From Kiritimatiellia bacterium (GTDB taxonomy: Bacteria; Verrucomicrobiota; Kiritimatiellia; RFP12; UBA1067): 8,551 nucleotides of DNA. Position 1 is the stretch's first letter. Every line of letters starts with the position of its first letter. Both the position numbers and the translations under genes were made by a program. The stretch covers positions 1 through 8,551 of the forward strand of contig JAFXEA010000029.1 of NCBI GenBank assembly GCA_017521065.1. Direction: 5' to 3'. Below are positions 6,592 through 8,551 of this stretch, one piece after another. The notes under the pieces are model-generated. The model searched no databases and had not been told where the DNA came from. It worked only from the letters and a program-made list of their open reading frames with translations.

Positions 6592-6614
6592 TATCTAAAA
6601 ACAGGAAAAATACC

Positions 6615-7517
6615 ATGACAAATGAAGTTGCCGCTGCAGCGGAAATGTCTGCATGTGTTTCGGAGCGCGTAGCGTCGGAACTAGAGAACCAGCTTACGCA
6701 GGGACAGGAGCTGTGGGCGGACCTGATCGCCTGGCTTTCTGAAAAAGGCATATCGTTACTCATGAATGTCATAGCAGCAATCCTTATCCTGATTGCAGGC
6801 ATGGTTGCGATCAGGCTCATCCGCAAGGCCGTCGCAAAGGCGCTTTCGAAAGTGAACAGAATGAGCAAACTTCTCTCCGACTTCATCGTGAGCGTCGTGA
6901 GCAAGACATGCTGGACCGTTCTCGCGCTTGTCATCCTTCAGAGACTTGGCGTAAACGTCGGCCCCCTCGTCGCCGGACTTGGCGTGACCGGCTTCATTCT
7001 GGGCTTCGCGTTTCAGGAAACGCTCGGCTCGTTCGCCGCCGGCATGATGATTGCGCTCAACCAGCCTTTTAAGGTGGGAGACTATGTCGTGGCAGGAGGC
7101 ATCGAAGGAGAGGTACTTGAACTCAACATGATGGCAACCGTGTTCGCCACCGCCGACAACAAGAAGGTAGTGGTTCCGAACAAGGTCGTATGGGGCAGCG
7201 CAATAACGAACTTCTCCGCCCTCGGCACACGCCGTGTCGACACTAAAATCTCAGTCGCATATGGTGCAGACCTCCGCAAGGCCATAGAGGTGGCTTTCGA
7301 TACGCTCAAGAAGCTGCCTGGCGTCCTTGAAGAGCCGAAACCGGTCGTTGCCATCGCTTCGCTGGACGATTCCGCCGTCACGCTCAATCTGCGCCCGTGG
7401 GCAACCTGCGCCAACTACTGGGATGTCCTCACCAATGCCCAGGAATCGGTCAAAAAGGCATTTGAAGAGAACGGAATCGCAATTCCATTCCCACAGATCG
7501 ACGTTCACATGGTCTGA
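6615..7517 (+). CDS. mscS: Small-conductance mechanosensitive ion channel (MscS/YggB family)
   Basis: An inner-membrane channel that opens when membrane tension rises and releases solutes after hypo-osmotic shock. The 300-residue length is close to E. coli MscS (286). Likely helices are TM1 (about 46-68), TM2 (88-110) and the pore-lining TM3 (114-148). TM3 has the expected Gly/Ala-rich face (GPLVAGLGVTGFILGFAFQ) and the kink region QETLGSFAAGMM. PFKVGDYV (151-158) begins the beta domain, with VVVPN (185-189) and TNFSALGTRRVD downstream. The C-terminus ends IPFPQIDVHMV, as in minimal MscS channels, and no extra periplasmic or cyclic-nucleotide domain is present. The N-terminus (1-45) is longer and more acidic than in E. 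coli. AGGA at 6603-6606, 8 nt before the ATG, is the ribosome site. The gene has its own promoter, opposite the exported-protein unit, and may read through into dnaX 34 nt downstream. Confidence 0.95.
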   Translation: MTNEVAAAAEMSACVSERVASELENQLTQGQELWADLIAWLSEKGISLLMNVIAAILILIAGMVAIRLIRKAVAKALSKVNRMSKLLSDFIVSVVSKTCWTVLALVILQRLGVNVGPLVAGLGVTGFILGFAFQETLGSFAAGMMIALNQPFKVGDYVVAGGIEGEVLELNMMATVFATADNKKVVVPNKVVWGSAITNFSALGTRRVDTKISVAYGADLRKAIEVAFDTLKKLPGVLEEPKPVVAIASLDDSAVTLNLRPWATCANYWDVLTNAQESVKKAFEENGIAIPFPQIDVHMV

Positions 7518-7534
7518 TGCATCGTCGGCTCATA

Positions 7535-7543
7535 TGGTATAAT
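7535..7543 (+). promoter_or_regulatory. Extended -10 promoter of dnaX
   Basis: TGGTATAAT is a perfect -10 (7538-7543) with the TG extension, in the 34-nt gap between mscS and dnaX. The expected -35 position falls on the mscS stop codon (TGATGC) and is not convincing. The predicted transcript start is at about 7550, 0-2 nt before the dnaX ATG. Confidence 0.7.
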
Positions 7544-7551
7544 CGTAGCCA

Positions 7552-8551
7552 ATGAACAAGGAAGACAAGTCAGCAGAAGGCCGGCAGCACGTTGCGCTGC
7601 CGCTAAAGTACCGTCCGATGACGTTTGACGACGTCGTCGGGCAGGAACACGTGGTGCGTACGCTAAAGCACGCAATCGAATCCGGACGTATCGCGAACGC
7701 CTATCTTTTCGTCGGGCCTCGCGGAATAGGCAAGACCACAACCAGCCGAATCTTCGCAAAGGCGCTGAACTGTCTCACCCCGAACGGCGCTGAGCCCTGC
7801 GGTAAATGCGAGAACTGCACCCAGATCGCTGAAGGACGTTCCCTGGACGTTATGGAGCTTGACGGCGCATCGCACAACAAGGTTGAGGATGTGCGTCCCA
7901 TAATCGAGGCCGTACAGTTCAAGCCCGTTGCCTCGCGGTTCAAGATTTTCATCATCGACGAATGCCACATGCTTTCCACTGCGGCGTGGAACGCACTTCT
8001 CAAAACGCTTGAGGAACCGCCGCCGTACGTCAAGTTCGTGTTCGCGACAACGGAAGGCGACAAGGTGCTGGCGACAATCGTTTCGCGCTGTCAGCGCTTC
8101 GACCTCCGCCGCATCCAGACGAACCAGATTGTGGACCGTCTTACGTACATCTGCGGCAAGGAAAACGTAACGGCGGATTCCGACGCCCTTCTCGCCATAG
8201 CCCGCGGAGCGGAAGGCGGCATGCGCGACGCGCTTTCGTCTCTTGACCAGCTTATCGCGTTCAAAGACGGAAACATCACCGAAGAGGATGCCCTTTCCGT
8301 GTTCGGACTCGTCTCACGCTCGGAGCTGGAAGGTCTGGCAGGCGCGATCCTGAAAGGTGACTCTGCATCCATCCTCAAGGCTGTCGCAAACTTCGACTCC
8401 GCCGGAAAGAACATGCGCCGCCTTGCTGGAGAACTGATGGTCCATTTCCGCAATCTCGTTGTCTGGCAGGCACTCGGCGAAAAGGCTGGCGACACGCTTG
8501 AGATCACGTCCGACCAGCGCAAGACGCTCATGGAGCAGGCGAAGATATGCG
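7552..8551 (+). CDS. dnaX: DNA polymerase III subunits gamma/tau, N-terminal part (cut by window edge)
   Basis: The clamp-loader ATPase that places the beta sliding clamp on primed DNA and organises the replisome. The first 333 residues are visible. The order matches DnaX: ALPLKYRPMTFDDVVGQEHV (15-34), Walker A GPRGIGKTT (55-63), a zinc module with C74, C83, C86 and C89, Walker B IIDECHML (134-141), sensor 1 region FATTE (164-168), the SRC motif with the arginine finger (178-180), and sensor 2 GGMRDALS (222-229). Domain III (gamma-complex oligomerisation) begins near 250. The C-terminal tau part, and any programmed frameshift that would make gamma, lies beyond the window. The ATG at 7552 is required because conserved sequence begins by residue 15 and the next Met is at 23. 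No Shine-Dalgarno precedes it, consistent with a leaderless message or read-through from mscS. Confidence 0.97.
   Translation, partial: MNKEDKSAEGRQHVALPLKYRPMTFDDVVGQEHVVRTLKHAIESGRIANAYLFVGPRGIGKTTTSRIFAKALNCLTPNGAEPCGKCENCTQIAEGRSLDVMELDGASHNKVEDVRPIIEAVQFKPVASRFKIFIIDECHMLSTAAWNALLKTLEEPPPYVKFVFATTEGDKVLATIVSRCQRFDLRRIQTNQIVDRLTYICGKENVTADSDALLAIARGAEGGMRDALSSLDQLIAFKDGNITEEDALSVFGLVSRSELEGLAGAILKGDSASILKAVANFDSAGKNMRRLAGELMVHFRNLVVWQALGEKAGDTLEITSDQRKTLMEQAKIC

Noticed and set aside
6530..6934. 134-codon minus-strand frame over the mscS promoter and start
   Set aside because: It overlaps a well-supported channel gene and its promoter and shows no protein motif.
7516..7523. Palindrome GATGCATC at the mscS stop, considered as an operator for dnaX
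   Set aside because: An 8-bp palindrome is expected by chance in a window of this size, and it overlaps the mscS stop codon.
1..8551. CRISPR arrays, tRNA or rRNA genes, insertion sequences, attachment sites, defence genes
   Set aside because: No regular spaced repeats, RNA gene signatures, transposase or integrase motifs, or nuclease/defence domains were seen on either strand.

Overview
The window (8,551 bp, roughly 50-60% GC by eye) is a compact bacterial chromosomal segment. Two housekeeping genes anchor it: proC (pyrroline-5-carboxylate reductase) and dnaX (DNA polymerase III gamma/tau). No insertion sequences, phage genes, tRNAs, rRNAs or CRISPR arrays were seen. Twin GYF_2/coiled-coil proteins and a large exported FnIII/jelly-roll protein suggest a Gram-negative of the Planctomycetes-Verrucomicrobia-Chlamydiae group (Kiritimatiellota or Verrucomicrobiota would fit). 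This is an inference from gene style, not a demonstrated placement.

Layout. Positions 1-6431 are coded on the minus strand and 6615-8551 on the plus strand. Minus-strand unit A, read right to left, is proC (2415-3221), a 240-residue GYF_2/coiled-coil protein (1696-2418), its 463-residue paralogue (279-1670) and the first 91 codons of a family 2 glycosyltransferase (1-274, cut by the window edge). The junctions are a 4-nt ATGA overlap, a 25-nt gap with a strong ribosome site, and a 4-nt gap, so this is almost certainly one operon. Minus-strand unit B is a 912-residue secreted FnIII/jelly-roll protein (3693-6431) followed, through another ATGA overlap, by a small CxxCxxCC (YkgJ-type) metal/Fe-S cluster protein (3328-3696). 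On the plus strand lie an MscS-type mechanosensitive channel (6615-7517) and, 34 nt on, dnaX (7552 to the window end).

Regulation. The window holds four perfect TATAAT boxes (by eye). Each stands immediately upstream of a transcription unit or gene, each is preceded by TGN (extended -10), and none has a recognisable -35. Those of proC and dnaX lie only 6 and 8 nt from the start codon, which predicts leaderless or nearly leaderless mRNAs. The divergent unit B and mscS promoters flank a 6-4-6 dyad (6501-6516) almost midway between them. The mscS leader carries a 7-bp hairpin and a 12-codon mini-ORF overlapping the mscS start.

Most interesting items: the paired double-GYF_2 coiled-coil proteins between proC and a glycosyltransferase, which may be an undescribed cytoplasmic scaffold module; the nested FnIII/jelly-roll repeats of the exported protein and its coupling to a YkgJ-type protein; and the leaderless extended -10 promoter style. 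No defence system or mobile element was found.
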